The translations under genes and the position numbers were made by a program. Of a stretch of 64,000 bases of DNA, positions 52,757 through 61,970 are shown one piece after another. The stretch is from Bacillota bacterium. GTDB taxonomy: Bacteria; Bacillota; Clostridia; Acetivibrionales; DSM-1351. A model generated the notes under the pieces. The model worked only from the letters and a program-made list of their open reading frames with translations. It ran no database searches and was not told the DNA's origin. Numbering within the stretch: the stretch's first letter is position 1; the number at the start of each line of letters is the position of its first letter. The DNA lies in the NCBI GenBank assembly GCA_023444055.1, contig JAEZRV010000073.1, forward strand, positions 1-64,000, in the 5' to 3' direction.

Positions 52757-52858
52757 AGTATAAGACCGACTGACTTATGTGGCAGATATGGTGATGAAGA
52801 GTTTATTAACTTTAGTGATAAAGCACTTTATAATGCAAAAACTTCAGGGCGATATTGA
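52757..52858 (+). pseudogene. GGDEF (diguanylate cyclase) remnant with internal deletion
   Basis: A 33-residue frame reads TDLCGRYGDEEFI and then directly FSDKALYNAKTSGRY, stop. The first block corresponds to the GGDEF active-site strand and the last to the C-terminal ADKALYKAKESGRN helix of the same domain, which are normally about 70 residues apart. A clean in-frame internal deletion removed the middle. Confidence 0.8.
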
Positions 52859-52950
52859 GTGCCCTTTTACATTGAAGATATAGCACAGTTAAGCTCTCAA
52901 AAACAAGCTTGAAAGTGATAACATTGATTTTTCTTTTGTTTATCTGGATG

Positions 52951-53751
52951 CTATTTTTGAGTTGACCAATATGCTTTAGCTTGTTCTTCTAATACTTTTA
53001 ATCTTGTATAATAATCAGGAAATTCACTAAGATGAGCTAAGGCAATTTTTCCAGTAGTAATAGGCTCATCTGCAGTGACATTTGTTTTGTAGTATTTTTT
53101 TCCATGTTCTAGTTCAGTATTTACCCCTAACCAAAATTCATTTAAATCAAACTTACTTTTTGCAAAATCAATACCAAGAAGTAAAGCGATAGCTGCAGCT
53201 TCTTCTTTAGAAAATTTATCCTTAGAATCTGGTTGGTTGCTTGTTTCTCTATAATTTGATTGAATGATATTTGAATTCTTGTTTAGTATATAGTTGTACT
53301 TAGTTGCATGCTTCATCTCATCAGTTAGGATTCTGAACACTATATCCCTATATAGCCTGCTTGGTAAGCCTTCTCTTATAAATCTATACTTTTCCATAGT
53401 TTCTAATTCGCCAGAAACAGTCTCGCTTATACCTTTGAAATATGATGATGGTTTTATAAAAGGCTTATCATTTTTTATTTTGATTTCTAAACCTGTATAA
53501 TATTTATATATTTCTTTGAACCACTGGGGATGATTTCTTTCATCATCTCTTATGGTTGTAATAATATACCTTTCTTCTTTAGTAGGAGCTATACTAATCA
53601 AGTAATCATAGAGTAGTTCGTCAGTTCTCTCGTTTTGTACTGCTTCATTAATAAGATTTAGTGCTTTATTAAAAGCTTGTTGCGTAAAATCCATTCCATA
53701 GGTTGAACAGTTCATATATGATGTCATATCAGGGTTAGTGTCTTTGTACAA
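52951..53751 (-). CDS. Ferritin-like protein with C-terminal DUF5661-like domain
   Basis: This is 266 residues from TTG 53751 behind GGAGTG; a farther ATG at 53805 has no site. The N-terminal part is a four-helix ferritin-like domain with carboxylate/His pairs (EAVQNERTDELLYDYL and TIRDDERNHPQWF; then SGELETMEKYRFI and ILTDEMKHATKY). The C-terminal part (ALLLGIDFAKSKFDLNEFWL and NVTADEPITTGKIALAHLSE) matches DUF5661-type sequence. The iron-binding role is inferred; likely a redox or stress function. Confidence 0.8.
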   Translation of the reverse strand: MYKDTNPDMTSYMNCSTYGMDFTQQAFNKALNLINEAVQNERTDELLYDYLISIAPTKEERYIITTIRDDERNHPQWFKEIYKYYTGLEIKIKNDKPFIKPSSYFKGISETVSGELETMEKYRFIREGLPSRLYRDIVFRILTDEMKHATKYNYILNKNSNIIQSNYRETSNQPDSKDKFSKEEAAAIALLLGIDFAKSKFDLNEFWLGVNTELEHGKKYYKTNVTADEPITTGKIALAHLSEFPDYYTRLKVLEEQAKAYWSTQK

Positions 53752-53805
53752 ATATATCACTCCAATAAAAGTATTCAGTATAATTATATGCTGGAATACT
53801 ATCAA

Positions 53806-54126
53806 TGAGCATGGCTATAAACGATGCAGAATAAAATGTTTTTAGAGTTGTTTCTTATATAGTAAGAATAACCAGTTCAAATTTTTCAGACAATTTTCTC
53901 ATTTAAACTAAATCAAATTATTATAATAGTTGTAAATTGATGTCATATTTTACTTAATAATATTAGAATAACATTCATTTGTACATATTTTACAATAAAT
54001 GTATTAAAAATGTGTAAATATGTAAAAATATGGCATTCTAAACAACGCTTCTGATTTAAAGAAACTTCTTTAATACAGTGGAGTTGAACTTTTAAAATCA
54101 TACATAGAAAGGTATAATGTGCTGAT
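53806..54126. other. Intergenic region, nothing recognised
   Basis: Very AT-rich stretch between the ferritin-like gene and the sigma-like gene. No frame, strong hairpin or repeat was seen; promoters for both directions are expected here. Confidence 0.4.
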
Positions 54127-54582
54127 ATGGTGAAAGATGAATTATGTGAAATACTAATGTTAAAAAAAGAAGTTAACCAATTAAAGATAAGACTTCAGGA
54201 TTTAAATTTGGGAGATAAGAATTCTATAGTTACAGATAGTGTGAGAGGTAGTCAGCAGCAGTTTCCTTATTTACCTAGGTTATTTACTATAACAGGAGTA
54301 GAAGAAAATTCTGATAATTACCTTGTAGAAAAGGAAGAACTTGCAACGAAGCTCAAAACAAAGATTTGTAGCCTTTTGACAAAAATAAATATAGCATTAA
54401 CTTATATTGAAAGTATTGAGGATAGTACTATTAGGCAGATACTAATATATAGATATATAGATGGACTGACATGGGAACAAACAGGTGCGGGAATGAGCTA
54501 TTCTTGGGAAACAGTAAGAAAAAAGCATGATAAATTTATAAAAAGCATACCAAACAATACCAGTATATATGATGTAAAATAG
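54127..54582 (+). CDS. Sigma-70 region-4-like regulator (DUF1492-type) of the tail locus
   Basis: This is 151 residues. An N-terminal coiled coil (LKKEVNQLKIRLQDLNLGDK) precedes a second helical part, then DSTIRQILIYRYIDGLTWEQ and MSYSWETVRKKHDKFIKSI, a helix-turn-helix of the sigma region 4 kind. Such proteins activate late or structural genes in Firmicutes phages. It precedes the tail genes by 300 bases and ends in a strong hairpin, so it is probably transcribed separately. Confidence 0.75.
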   Translation: MVKDELCEILMLKKEVNQLKIRLQDLNLGDKNSIVTDSVRGSQQQFPYLPRLFTITGVEENSDNYLVEKEELATKLKTKICSLLTKINIALTYIESIEDSTIRQILIYRYIDGLTWEQTGAGMSYSWETVRKKHDKFIKSIPNNTSIYDVK

Positions 54583-54621
54583 TATTATCAAAATTATACT
54601 TGTATATACGGCATAAATAAG

Positions 54622-54638
54622 TAATACTAATTCGCATA
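54622..54638 (+). repeat. Dispersed 17-bp repeat, second copy
   Basis: TAATACTAATTCGCATA, identical to 26327-26343. Sequence after it (AGTATTGAACAA and ACTTACGATGTATGTCGC) resembles the hairpin string at 40060-40095 loosely, so it may be a decayed copy of the same element. Confidence 0.55.
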
Positions 54639-54750
54639 AAAGATATTAGTAAATATTTTTACAAGCTTTTAGTATTGAACAAAGCTTAAACAACTTACGA
54701 TGTATGTCGCATATTGTGATATATATGGTTAATAATCGTTTATATGCACA

Positions 54751-54782
54751 AAAGAGGAGACAGAGGGTTCTGTCTCCTCTTT
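54751..54782 (+). terminator. Strong terminator between the sigma-like and tail genes
   Basis: AAAGAGGAGACAG (54751-54763) pairs perfectly with CTGTCTCCTCTTT (54770-54782), loop AGGGTT, followed by ATAATTTT. The gap after it has a strong GGGAGG site followed by ATG TAA, probably a decayed small gene (a 11-codon frame runs 54833-54868). Confidence 0.8.
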
Positions 54783-54884
54783 ATAATTTTGAAAATTATA
54801 CTAGGGAGGTTAACAAAATGTAAAAACATTTTATGAAAGAAGTTCAAGAAGACATAATTAAATCTTAAGTGTGGAGGGAGTTTA

Positions 54885-55322
54885 TTGCTTAATAGCATAA
54901 TTGCTGCGATTTCATTAAAACTAAAGCAGGAGTTTGGCAGCGAAATGCCTGTGTATACAGAAGTTATTGAACAAGGTAGCAGTTTGCCTTGTTTTTTTGT
55001 TTGCTTACAGACATCAACTAATAAAAAGATGTTGGGAAAAAGGTACTTAATGGAATCAAAATTTCTAATCCAGTACTATCCAGCAACAAATAGTAAAAAT
55101 GCAGAAATATTAGATACTATTGAAAGATTAAATACTGCCTTAGAGTATGTAGAAGTTAATGGTGACTTGCTTAGAGGGTCAAAAAAGATTTATGAGAATA
55201 TCAATGAAATTCTAAATTTTTATGTTTGCTTTAACTTTTATTCATACATGGAAACAGAAGCTAAGGAAACTATGGAAAACCTTTCAATAGGAACTGGATT
55301 GAGTAGAAGTAATGAGTCCTAA
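54885..55322 (+). CDS. Phage tail terminator-like protein (DUF6838-type)
   Basis: This is 145 residues from TTG 54885 behind GGAGGGAG. LPCFFVCLQTSTNKKMLGKR, FLIQYYPATNSKN and LNFYVCFNFYSYM fit phage tail terminator proteins found just before the sheath gene in PBSX-type loci. It would cap the tail at the head-proximal end. With no head genes upstream, it may form the closed end of a headless tail. Confidence 0.7.
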   Translation: MLNSIIAAISLKLKQEFGSEMPVYTEVIEQGSSLPCFFVCLQTSTNKKMLGKRYLMESKFLIQYYPATNSKNAEILDTIERLNTALEYVEVNGDLLRGSKKIYENINEILNFYVCFNFYSYMETEAKETMENLSIGTGLSRSNES

Positions 55323-55366
55323 GTACTGTTTTAATAAAATTTATAAGAATGGATAGGTGAACTAAT

Positions 55367-56668
55367 ATGGCATTAGGCGGAGGAACATTTTTAACACAAA
55401 ATAAAGTATTACCAGGAAGCTACATTAATTTTATCAGTGCAGCAAAAGCCACTGCAACTCTAAGTGACAGAGGGATAGCTGCAATGGCGCTGGAATTTGA
55501 TTGGGGCGTTGATGGAAGCATTTTTAAGGTTGAAGTTGGGGATTTTCAAAAAAATTCTTTGAAGATTTTCGGGTACCCTTACACACATCAAAAGCTTAAA
55601 GGACTAAGAGATTTATTTAAAAATATTAAGACAGGATACTTTTACAAGTTAAATAGTGGAACAAAGGCAGCCTGTACTTATGCAACTGCGAAATACTCAG
55701 GTGCTCGTGGCAATGATATTAAAATCGTTATTGATAAAAATACAGAAGATAGTACTAAGTACGATGTAACCACACTAATTGATACTGTAAAGGTAGATAT
55801 TCAAACTGTTTCAGGTATGACTGAGCTTAAAGAAAATGATTTTGTTGTATTTACAACAACAGAAAGTATAGCATTAACAAGCGGTATATCACTAGAGGGT
55901 GGAACCAATGGTGCTGCTATAACTGGGACTGAGTACCAGGCATTTCTTGATAAGGTGGAGTCATATTCCTTCAATACACTAGGATGTGTATCTGCTGATT
56001 CAAATGTAACAAATCTATTTGTTGAGTTTACTAAGAGAATGAGAAATGATTGTGGTATCAAGTTCCAAACAGTACTTTATAGAACAGCTGGTGACTTTGA
56101 AGGTGTTATTAACCTACAAAATGATGTTAAAAATGATGAAGCAGCATCTCTTGTTTATTGGGTTACAGGAGTAGCAGCAGGCTGTGCTGTAAATAAAAGC
56201 AACACAAATAAGGTATATGATGGTGAATTTGATGTAAATGTTGACTACAAGCAGAGTGAACTAGAGGCAGCATTAAAATCTGGTAAGTTTATCTTACATA
56301 GAGTAGGAGACAGTGTAAGAGTACTTAAAGATATAAACAGCTTTGTTTCATTTACTGATGAAAAGAACAGTGATTTTAGTAGTAATCAGACAATCAGGGT
56401 ATTGGATCAGATTGCCAATGACATAGCTGTAATATTTAACAACGTATATAATGGCAGTATTCCAAACGATGCTGCAGGTAGAAGCCTATTCTGGAATGAC
56501 GTTGTTAAGCATCACAAGGAGCTTGAGAAAATAAGAGCTATTGAGAATTTCAAGGCTGAAGATGTTGTAGTATCTCAGGGTGACACCAAGAAATCAGTAG
56601 TTGTTCAGGATGTTGTCACAGTGACAAATGCAATGGAACAGCTATATATGACTACAGTTGTACAATAA
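55367..56668 (+). CDS. Contractile tail sheath protein (XkdK-like)
   Basis: This is 433 residues. It begins MALGGGTFLTQNKVLPGSYI, the usual PBSX-type sheath start, and has AYKFA-like inner domains: KYSGARGNDIKIVIDKN, a TTES-ALTSGISLEGGTNG loop and the conserved C-terminal sheath part (SGKFILHRVGDSVRVLKDIN and NDIAVIFNNVYNGSIPNDAA). The sheath contracts around the tube on target contact. GGATAGGTG precedes the ATG. It is the first large structural gene of the operon. Confidence 0.9.
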   Translation: MALGGGTFLTQNKVLPGSYINFISAAKATATLSDRGIAAMALEFDWGVDGSIFKVEVGDFQKNSLKIFGYPYTHQKLKGLRDLFKNIKTGYFYKLNSGTKAACTYATAKYSGARGNDIKIVIDKNTEDSTKYDVTTLIDTVKVDIQTVSGMTELKENDFVVFTTTESIALTSGISLEGGTNGAAITGTEYQAFLDKVESYSFNTLGCVSADSNVTNLFVEFTKRMRNDCGIKFQTVLYRTAGDFEGVINLQNDVKNDEAASLVYWVTGVAAGCAVNKSNTNKVYDGEFDVNVDYKQSELEAALKSGKFILHRVGDSVRVLKDINSFVSFTDEKNSDFSSNQTIRVLDQIANDIAVIFNNVYNGSIPNDAAGRSLFWNDVVKHHKELEKIRAIENFKAEDVVVSQGDTKKSVVVQDVVTVTNAMEQLYMTTVVQ

Positions 56669-56690
56669 ATTATAAAGGGGATTGACGGAC

Positions 56691-57161
56691 ATGCAAACAA
56701 TGAATGCAAAGGATGCAATAAGCGCAGCTCAGGCTGAATGTTATATTACTATAGGAACTGACAGATACAATTTCATGCAAGCAATAAACTTAGAAGCAAG
56801 TATGGAAAAAACTAAAAGTGAGGTTCCTATTCTAGGAAGAACAGCAAAGGGAAATAAAGCAACTGGCTGGAAAGGTACTGGTTCTGCGACCTTCCATTAT
56901 AACACTTCGATATTTAGAGAGTTGCTGAGCAACTATAACAAAAATGGACAGGATATATACTTTGACATAATGGTAGTTAATGAAGATCCAACTTCTAGTG
57001 CAGGAAAACAGACTGTAATATTAAAGGATTGCAACCTTGATGGTGGAATTCTAACAAAATTTGATGCAGATGCAGAATACTTAGATGAAGAAATTAATTT
57101 TACATTTGAGGATTTCGAAATTAAAGATAAATTTAACGTACTTTCAGGTATGAATGCTTAG
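56691..57161 (+). CDS. Tail tube protein (XkdM-like)
   Basis: This is 156 residues from ATG 56691 behind AAAGGGGA; the in-frame TTG at 56682 lies too close to the site. ECYITIGTDRYNFMQAINLE, KSEVPILGRTAKGNKATGWK and the beta-rich remainder (FDIMVVNEDPTSSAGKQTVI) are typical of XkdM/tube proteins. It forms the inner tube pushed through the envelope by sheath contraction. It lies 22 bases after the sheath gene. Confidence 0.88.
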   Translation: MQTMNAKDAISAAQAECYITIGTDRYNFMQAINLEASMEKTKSEVPILGRTAKGNKATGWKGTGSATFHYNTSIFRELLSNYNKNGQDIYFDIMVVNEDPTSSAGKQTVILKDCNLDGGILTKFDADAEYLDEEINFTFEDFEIKDKFNVLSGMNA

Positions 57162-57190
57162 TGTTTTTTAGATAAGAAAGGATGGCCATA

Positions 57191-57619
57191 ATGGGTGATT
57201 TGAGTTTTTTTCTAAGTCAAAATGTAAAAAAAGAAGAACCATTTAAATTTGTAGCATCAAAGAGATTTGTCGATGACGAAGGAATGCCTTTAGAATGGGA
57301 AATCTGCTGTATAACGTCAGAGGAAGATGAGGAAATAAGAAAGTCATGTACAAGGAAGGTTCAGGTTCCTGGGAAGAGGAATCAGTACACACCTGAAACT
57401 GATTTTAATGCATATTTAGGAAAGCTTGCAGCAAAATGTACAGTATACCCAAATCTTAATAATGCAGAGCTGCAAAAAAGTTACGGAGCTATGGGTGCTG
57501 ATTCTTTACTTAAAACTATGTTAAAACCCGGAGAATATGCAGAGTACCTTACAAAGGTGCAAGAGGTGAACGGCTTTGATGCAACTATGGAAGAACTGGT
57601 AGATGAAGCAAAAAACTAA
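57191..57619 (+). CDS. Tail assembly chaperone, short form (XkdN-like)
   Basis: This is 142 residues from ATG 57191, eight bases after AGAAAGG; ATG 57182 is in frame but too close. The region LEWEICCITSEEDEEIRKSC and DFNAYLGKLAAKCTVYPNLN with the C-terminal MLKPGEYAEYLTKVQEVNGF is the XkdN/gpG type. Its last sense codons are GCA AAA AAC before TAA, a -1 slippery site. The protein coats the tape measure during tail assembly and is not part of the final particle. Confidence 0.85.
   Translation: MGDLSFFLSQNVKKEEPFKFVASKRFVDDEGMPLEWEICCITSEEDEEIRKSCTRKVQVPGKRNQYTPETDFNAYLGKLAAKCTVYPNLNNAELQKSYGAMGADSLLKTMLKPGEYAEYLTKVQEVNGFDATMEELVDEAKN
57610..57616 (+). other. Programmed -1 frameshift slippery site A AAA AAC
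   Basis: The heptamer A AAA AAC is in the phase required for -1 slippage, directly before the UAA stop at 57617. After slippage reading continues CTA ATA AAT GGA GGC and on for 61 codons. The same genetic arrangement is known for phage lambda G/GT and many contractile tails. Confidence 0.85.
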
Positions 57620-57801
57620 TAAATGGAGGCGATAGTGATGCAAATATTGCTTACTATTGCCTTCATAAATTTCATATTACCCCCAGTGAATATTTGCGAC
57701 TTCCAAGAGAAGAAAGAGCTTTTATTATAGCTGCAATAGAAATCAAGGTTGAAAATGATAAAAAAGAAGCAAATAAGACTAGGGCAAAAAGTAGAAGATA
57801 A
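57616..57801 (+). CDS. Tail assembly chaperone, -1 frameshift extension (GT-like)
   Basis: The -1 frame reads LINGGDSDANIAYYCLHKFH, ITPSEYLRLPREERAFIIAA and a basic end, stop 57799-57801. It has no start codon or site of its own, and the fused product would be about 203 residues. The sequence matches the usual second half of such chaperones (YY--HK---LPS and L---E-AFI-A-I). The T-like part binds tube subunits in known systems. It lies exactly where a second chaperone frame is expected, before the tape measure gene. Confidence 0.85.
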   Translation, partial: LINGGDSDANIAYYCLHKFHITPSEYLRLPREERAFIIAAIEIKVENDKKEANKTRAKSRR

Positions 57802-58058
57802 AGTTTAATTTTTAGAAACAAGCAGCAATACCAATTAAAGGACTTAATTAACAACTACTAAGAGGATTACCTTAAAAATTGTAAATGCTGCTTGTTTTCT
57901 TTAATCATTAATTATAGTGACGGATTATTTAATTTTGATAGGCTGAGTTAAGCCGCATGCTTTTGCATTGAAGGGTTTACTGCTTATTATGATATTAAAT
58001 CGCAATCGTTGTCTATTATAAATAAGTATTGAACCATGTAAAGGTTGGTGATAAACGA

Positions 58059-60338
58059 GTGGCTACAATAGCAAACGCAATACAAATTGCAAATACAACA
58101 GCAGCTACAGCTAATATCTTTAATACTATAAATCAGTCTGTTGATCGTTCTGTTAATACTATAAATCGCTCTATTGACCGTTCTGTTAGTTTTATAAATA
58201 GATCTGTTGATAATTCTGTAAAAAATGTTAATAAAAGATTTCATTTATTAAACTTTCAGTTCAATAAATCAATAGACACAAAAAGCTTTGATCAATTAAC
58301 CTCAAAGTTTGAAGATATATCAAAGTCACTAGAGACTGCTGTTGGTAACTTTACTGAATTTCAAAGTCAGTCAATCGAGGCTATAAATAGTGTTAGCGCT
58401 GCTGCTGCTAAATTGACTCTACCTGTGACTCCTAACGTGGATACTGCTGCCAATACTAATGTAAAAAGCCCAAAGAGCAATTCAGGGGTGGGTGACTTCA
58501 TTGGTAAGTTTAAAGATATTGGCTCAGCAGTAGCACCGAAGGTAAAGGCTGTTATGGATTTAAGTGATAAATATTCAAGGCAAAATTCAGACCTCCAATC
58601 AGTAAATGATGGTAGTCAGACCCAAGCTGAGTTACAGAACAAGGTTTATAGAGTAGCACAAAATTCCAGAACCTCGTATGATAGTACAGTTTCAACTGTT
58701 AGTACACTTGGTTCATTATCCAAGGATAATTTTAAAAGCAACGATGAAGCCATTTATTTTACAGAATTAATGAATAAGGCTTTTAGTGGTTTAAGCACTG
58801 AGGATGCAACAGCGGGTATCCAGAAATTGACAAATGCAATGGTGGCTGGAAAGTTAAAAGGACAAGACTTAGTATCTGTTATGCAGCAAGCGCCAGCACT
58901 GGCAGAGGCAGTTGCAAAATATACTGGGCAACCAGTTGAACAGGTAGCATCAAGTGAAGGCAGTGGAGTATCTGCTGATGTTCTAAAGAATGCAGTATTT
59001 AATTCTGCGACTGATATAAATGCAGGATTTGCGGACACACCAGCAACGTTTGAACAGATATTTACCACTTTGCAGAATTCAGCAATGAATGCGTTTGGAC
59101 CAATTCTTCAAAAAATTAGTGAAATAACCCAAAATAAAGGCTTTCAGACTATGATTCAAAATATATGCGATGCCTTTAGTTTTTTAGGAGGTATTGTAGC
59201 AACGGTATTTGGTGTGTTTTCTACAATTGCAGGAGCAATAATGAGTAACTGGCCTTTGGTTGGACCTGTCATTGTTGGTATAGCCAGTGCAGTTGCAGCC
59301 TTAGCAGTTGCTCTTGGTATTTTGTCAATTGCAACTACCATACAAGAAATTGTTCAAAGTGGGCTAAACCTTGCTTTACTAACTTGTCCCGTTACATGGA
59401 TTGTTATAGCGATTATAGCTGTTATTGCGGCTATTGCATGTTGGGTACAATCAGTTGGTGGTTTACAAGTGGCATGGTTAATAGTTGTAAATGCACTTAT
59501 GACTGCATGGGATTGGGTTAAGATAGGCTTTTTTATTGGTGTATACTGGATTATTGATCTTTTTAATAATATGATGCTGAAAATAAAAGCAGTAATTGTT
59601 AATATTCAAAACTTTATAGGCGATATGAAGGTAAATGTTTTAACAATCATACAGGATATGGTTAATGGAGCGATAGGCTTAATAAATAGTATGATTTCAG
59701 CACTTAATAATATTCCAGGAGTAAGCATAAGTGCTATAAGTCAGGTAGACTTTGCAGATGATGCAAGAAGCCAGAATGAAGCGGAAAAAGCGGCTAGGAA
59801 TGCTGAATTATCTAATTATCAAACAGAGATTGCTGCAACAAAAGCTGCTCATGCGAATGATATACAAGCTAAAATGGCTGGTGCAAGAACCGAAGCTGCT
59901 AGTAGGCAAGCAGAAATTGCTGCTTTACAGGCAAAAAGTAAAGTAGAAGAAAAAGATTCTGAGACAAAAACATTTGCAGCAATCCCATATGCAGGTGACA
60001 AAAAAACAAATCCTGCTGCAAATTCATATGCTGGTGGCAATATCACAAATTCGTCTGCCAATACATTTGCAAATATTCAAAATAATGTGGTAGCTACTGC
60101 TGCAAATACAAGTGCTATGAATGATACTATGGAAGTATCAGAAGAAGATTTAAAATACATGCGAGATATTGCAGAGCAGGAAGCTATTAATAATTTTACT
60201 ACTTCTGAAATAAAGGTAGATATGACAAATCACAATAACATTAATAGCAATCTTGACTTAGATGGTGTAGTTTCCTATTTAGAGCAAAAAGTTAATGAAT
60301 CATTGGCAATTAGTGCAGAAGGGGGAGCGCATTATTAA
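58059..60338 (+). CDS. Tape measure protein (XkdO-like)
   Basis: This is 759 residues from GTG 58059, chosen since GGTGAT precedes it; TTG 58029 is a possible longer start. An N-terminal 11-residue repeat (TINQSVDRSVNTINRSIDRS) is followed by coiled coil. A TMP-like domain reads AMVAGKLKGQDLVSVMQQAP. Four to five hydrophobic segments lie at about 360-520. An Ala-rich coiled coil (KAARNAELSNYQTEIAATKA) and a low-complexity end follow. The length sets tail length: at about 0.15 nm per residue, roughly 110 nm. Confidence 0.88.
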   Translation: MATIANAIQIANTTAATANIFNTINQSVDRSVNTINRSIDRSVSFINRSVDNSVKNVNKRFHLLNFQFNKSIDTKSFDQLTSKFEDISKSLETAVGNFTEFQSQSIEAINSVSAAAAKLTLPVTPNVDTAANTNVKSPKSNSGVGDFIGKFKDIGSAVAPKVKAVMDLSDKYSRQNSDLQSVNDGSQTQAELQNKVYRVAQNSRTSYDSTVSTVSTLGSLSKDNFKSNDEAIYFTELMNKAFSGLSTEDATAGIQKLTNAMVAGKLKGQDLVSVMQQAPALAEAVAKYTGQPVEQVASSEGSGVSADVLKNAVFNSATDINAGFADTPATFEQIFTTLQNSAMNAFGPILQKISEITQNKGFQTMIQNICDAFSFLGGIVATVFGVFSTIAGAIMSNWPLVGPVIVGIASAVAALAVALGILSIATTIQEIVQSGLNLALLTCPVTWIVIAIIAVIAAIACWVQSVGGLQVAWLIVVNALMTAWDWVKIGFFIGVYWIIDLFNNMMLKIKAVIVNIQNFIGDMKVNVLTIIQDMVNGAIGLINSMISALNNIPGVSISAISQVDFADDARSQNEAEKAARNAELSNYQTEIAATKAAHANDIQAKMAGARTEAASRQAEIAALQAKSKVEEKDSETKTFAAIPYAGDKKTNPAANSYAGGNITNSSANTFANIQNNVVATAANTSAMNDTMEVSEEDLKYMRDIAEQEAINNFTTSEIKVDMTNHNNINSNLDLDGVVSYLEQKVNESLAISAEGGAHY
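58122..58220 (+). repeat. Three 33-bp tandem repeats in the tape measure gene
   Basis: Imperfect repeats of a unit coding NTINxSxDRSV, about 33 bases each. They lengthen the N-terminal coiled coil. Confidence 0.7.
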
Positions 60339-61015
60339 TGGCTTATATAGTTTCATTAGGTGAGGTTCAAATGCCTGTAACTCCATCTAAAATACAAATG
60401 AAGATTAAAAATCAGAATAAAACAATAAACCTAATAGATGGTACGGAGATTAATATATTAAAAGCGCCGGGATTAACAGAGTTTAACTTTGAAGTACTTA
60501 TTCCACAGGTAAAGGGGTATCCATTTGCAATATATTCTAGTGAAGCAACTGGAGGAGGATATTCAAATACAAATTTTCTAGATGCAGCATATTATTTAGA
60601 GTTTTTCGAAAAACTAAAAATTAAAAAGCAGAAGGTTAAACTTGAAATAGATAGGACTTCTCCAAATGGAACTGTGAAGCTTTTTGGTACCAGTATAGAT
60701 GTGGTGCTTGAAGAATATAGTGTAATTGAAGACAGCAGCAATGGAATGGATTTAACAGTTTCATTAAGTTTAAAACAGTATAGTGATTACAAGACACAAG
60801 TATATGAAATGAAAGATGATAAAAAGCTTGTAACGTGTAATCAGTCCACTCCCAAAACGGTTCCAACTCCATACACAGTTAAAAAGGGGGATACACTTTG
60901 GGCAATATGTAAAAAGAAACTTGGCGATGGCTCAAAGTATCCTGAGATTGCAAAGTTAAATAAAATCAAGAATCCAAACCTTATTTATGTAGGGCAGGTG
61001 ATTAAATTTGGATGA
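60338..61015 (+). CDS. LysM-domain baseplate/tail protein (XkdP-like)
   Basis: This is 225 residues. The stop of the tape measure gene overlaps the start (TAATG), and GGGGGAG precedes it. The N-terminal part (IVSLGEVQMPVTPSKIQMKI and DGTEINILKAPGLTEFNFEV) is the XkdP type and the last 50 residues are a LysM domain (YTVKKGDTLWAICKKKLGDG and IKNPNLIYVGQVIKF). It binds peptidoglycan or acts as a hub-spike link under the tail tube. It overlaps the next gene by eight bases. Confidence 0.88.
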   Translation: MAYIVSLGEVQMPVTPSKIQMKIKNQNKTINLIDGTEINILKAPGLTEFNFEVLIPQVKGYPFAIYSSEATGGGYSNTNFLDAAYYLEFFEKLKIKKQKVKLEIDRTSPNGTVKLFGTSIDVVLEEYSVIEDSSNGMDLTVSLSLKQYSDYKTQVYEMKDDKKLVTCNQSTPKTVPTPYTVKKGDTLWAICKKKLGDGSKYPEIAKLNKIKNPNLIYVGQVIKFG

Positions 61016-61970
61016 CTATAAGTTAATGATAAGAAATGGAACAAAAGTATATGAACCTATTGTTAAAGAGGGAATGACATGGGAAACAGCAAGGAAGGGG
61101 ACTCCCGGCAGACTGGAATTTGAGGTAATTAAGGATGAGCATATTAATTTCCAAGAAGGTAATCTTGTAACTTTTACAATGAAAGATAAAAAAGTTTTTT
61201 ATGGGTATGTTTTTACAAAGAAGAGAGGCAAGGATCAGATTATAAAGGTTACGGCTTATGATCAGCTGAGGTATCTAAAAAACAAAGATACATATAATTA
61301 TGAAAATAAGACAGCTGGTGATTTGGTAAGAATGTTGGCAAAGGATTTCAAGCTTATAACTGGAAGTATTGCTAATACAAGCTATGTTATTGCCAGCAGG
61401 ATTGAGGATAACAAGACACTTTTTGATATGATCCAAAATGCCCTTGATCTAACACTTCAGAATAAAGGTAAAATGTATGTACTGTATGATGATTTCGGGA
61501 AAATAACCTTAAAGGATATGGAGTCAATGAGACTGAATACTCTCATAAACGAACAGTCAGCTGAGGACTTTGATTATACCTCATCAATAGATAGTGACAC
61601 TTACAATAAAATAAAGCTTGCTTATGATAATGAGAAAACAGGAAAGCGTGAAATATATATAGTTGAGGATAGCAGCAAAATGGCAGCTTGGGGTGTGCTT
61701 CAATATTATGAAAAAATCAATGAAAAAACAAATGGTAAAGCAAAGGCTGATGCCCTGATATCCCTTTACAATAAAAAAAGACGTAGCTTGTCAGTGTCAA
61801 ATGCTATAGGAGATATACGTGTTAGAGGAGGAAGCCTGCTTCCTGTAAATTTACTGGTGGGTGATATTGAGGTCAAAAACTACATGATAGTTGAATCTGT
61901 TAAGCATACTTTCAATGGTAGTGAACACGTTATGGATTTGAACCTGATAGGAGGGGATTTTATTGCCTAA
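61008..61970 (+). CDS. Tail hub protein (XkdQ-like)
   Basis: This is 320 residues from TTG 61008 within the end of the LysM gene, GCAGGTG upstream. LEFEVIKDEHINFQEGNLVT, VFTKKRGKDQIIKVTAYDQL (hub D-like fold) and KMAAWGVLQYYEKINEKTNG are the XkdQ pattern; the end reads NYMIVESVKHTFNGSEHVMD. It forms the central baseplate hub attached to the tube. Overlaps on both sides show tight translation coupling. Confidence 0.85.
   Translation: MDDYKLMIRNGTKVYEPIVKEGMTWETARKGTPGRLEFEVIKDEHINFQEGNLVTFTMKDKKVFYGYVFTKKRGKDQIIKVTAYDQLRYLKNKDTYNYENKTAGDLVRMLAKDFKLITGSIANTSYVIASRIEDNKTLFDMIQNALDLTLQNKGKMYVLYDDFGKITLKDMESMRLNTLINEQSAEDFDYTSSIDSDTYNKIKLAYDNEKTGKREIYIVEDSSKMAAWGVLQYYEKINEKTNGKAKADALISLYNKKRRSLSVSNAIGDIRVRGGSLLPVNLLVGDIEVKNYMIVESVKHTFNGSEHVMDLNLIGGDFIA

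Noticed and set aside
57672..57854. Minus-strand frame over the frameshift extension
   Set aside because: Hydrophobic low-complexity translation without start site; the plus -1 frame has clear chaperone sequence.
57987..58244. Minus-strand Cys/Ile-rich frame opposite the tape measure repeats
   Set aside because: It is produced by the 33-bp repeat on the other strand; no ribosome binding site.
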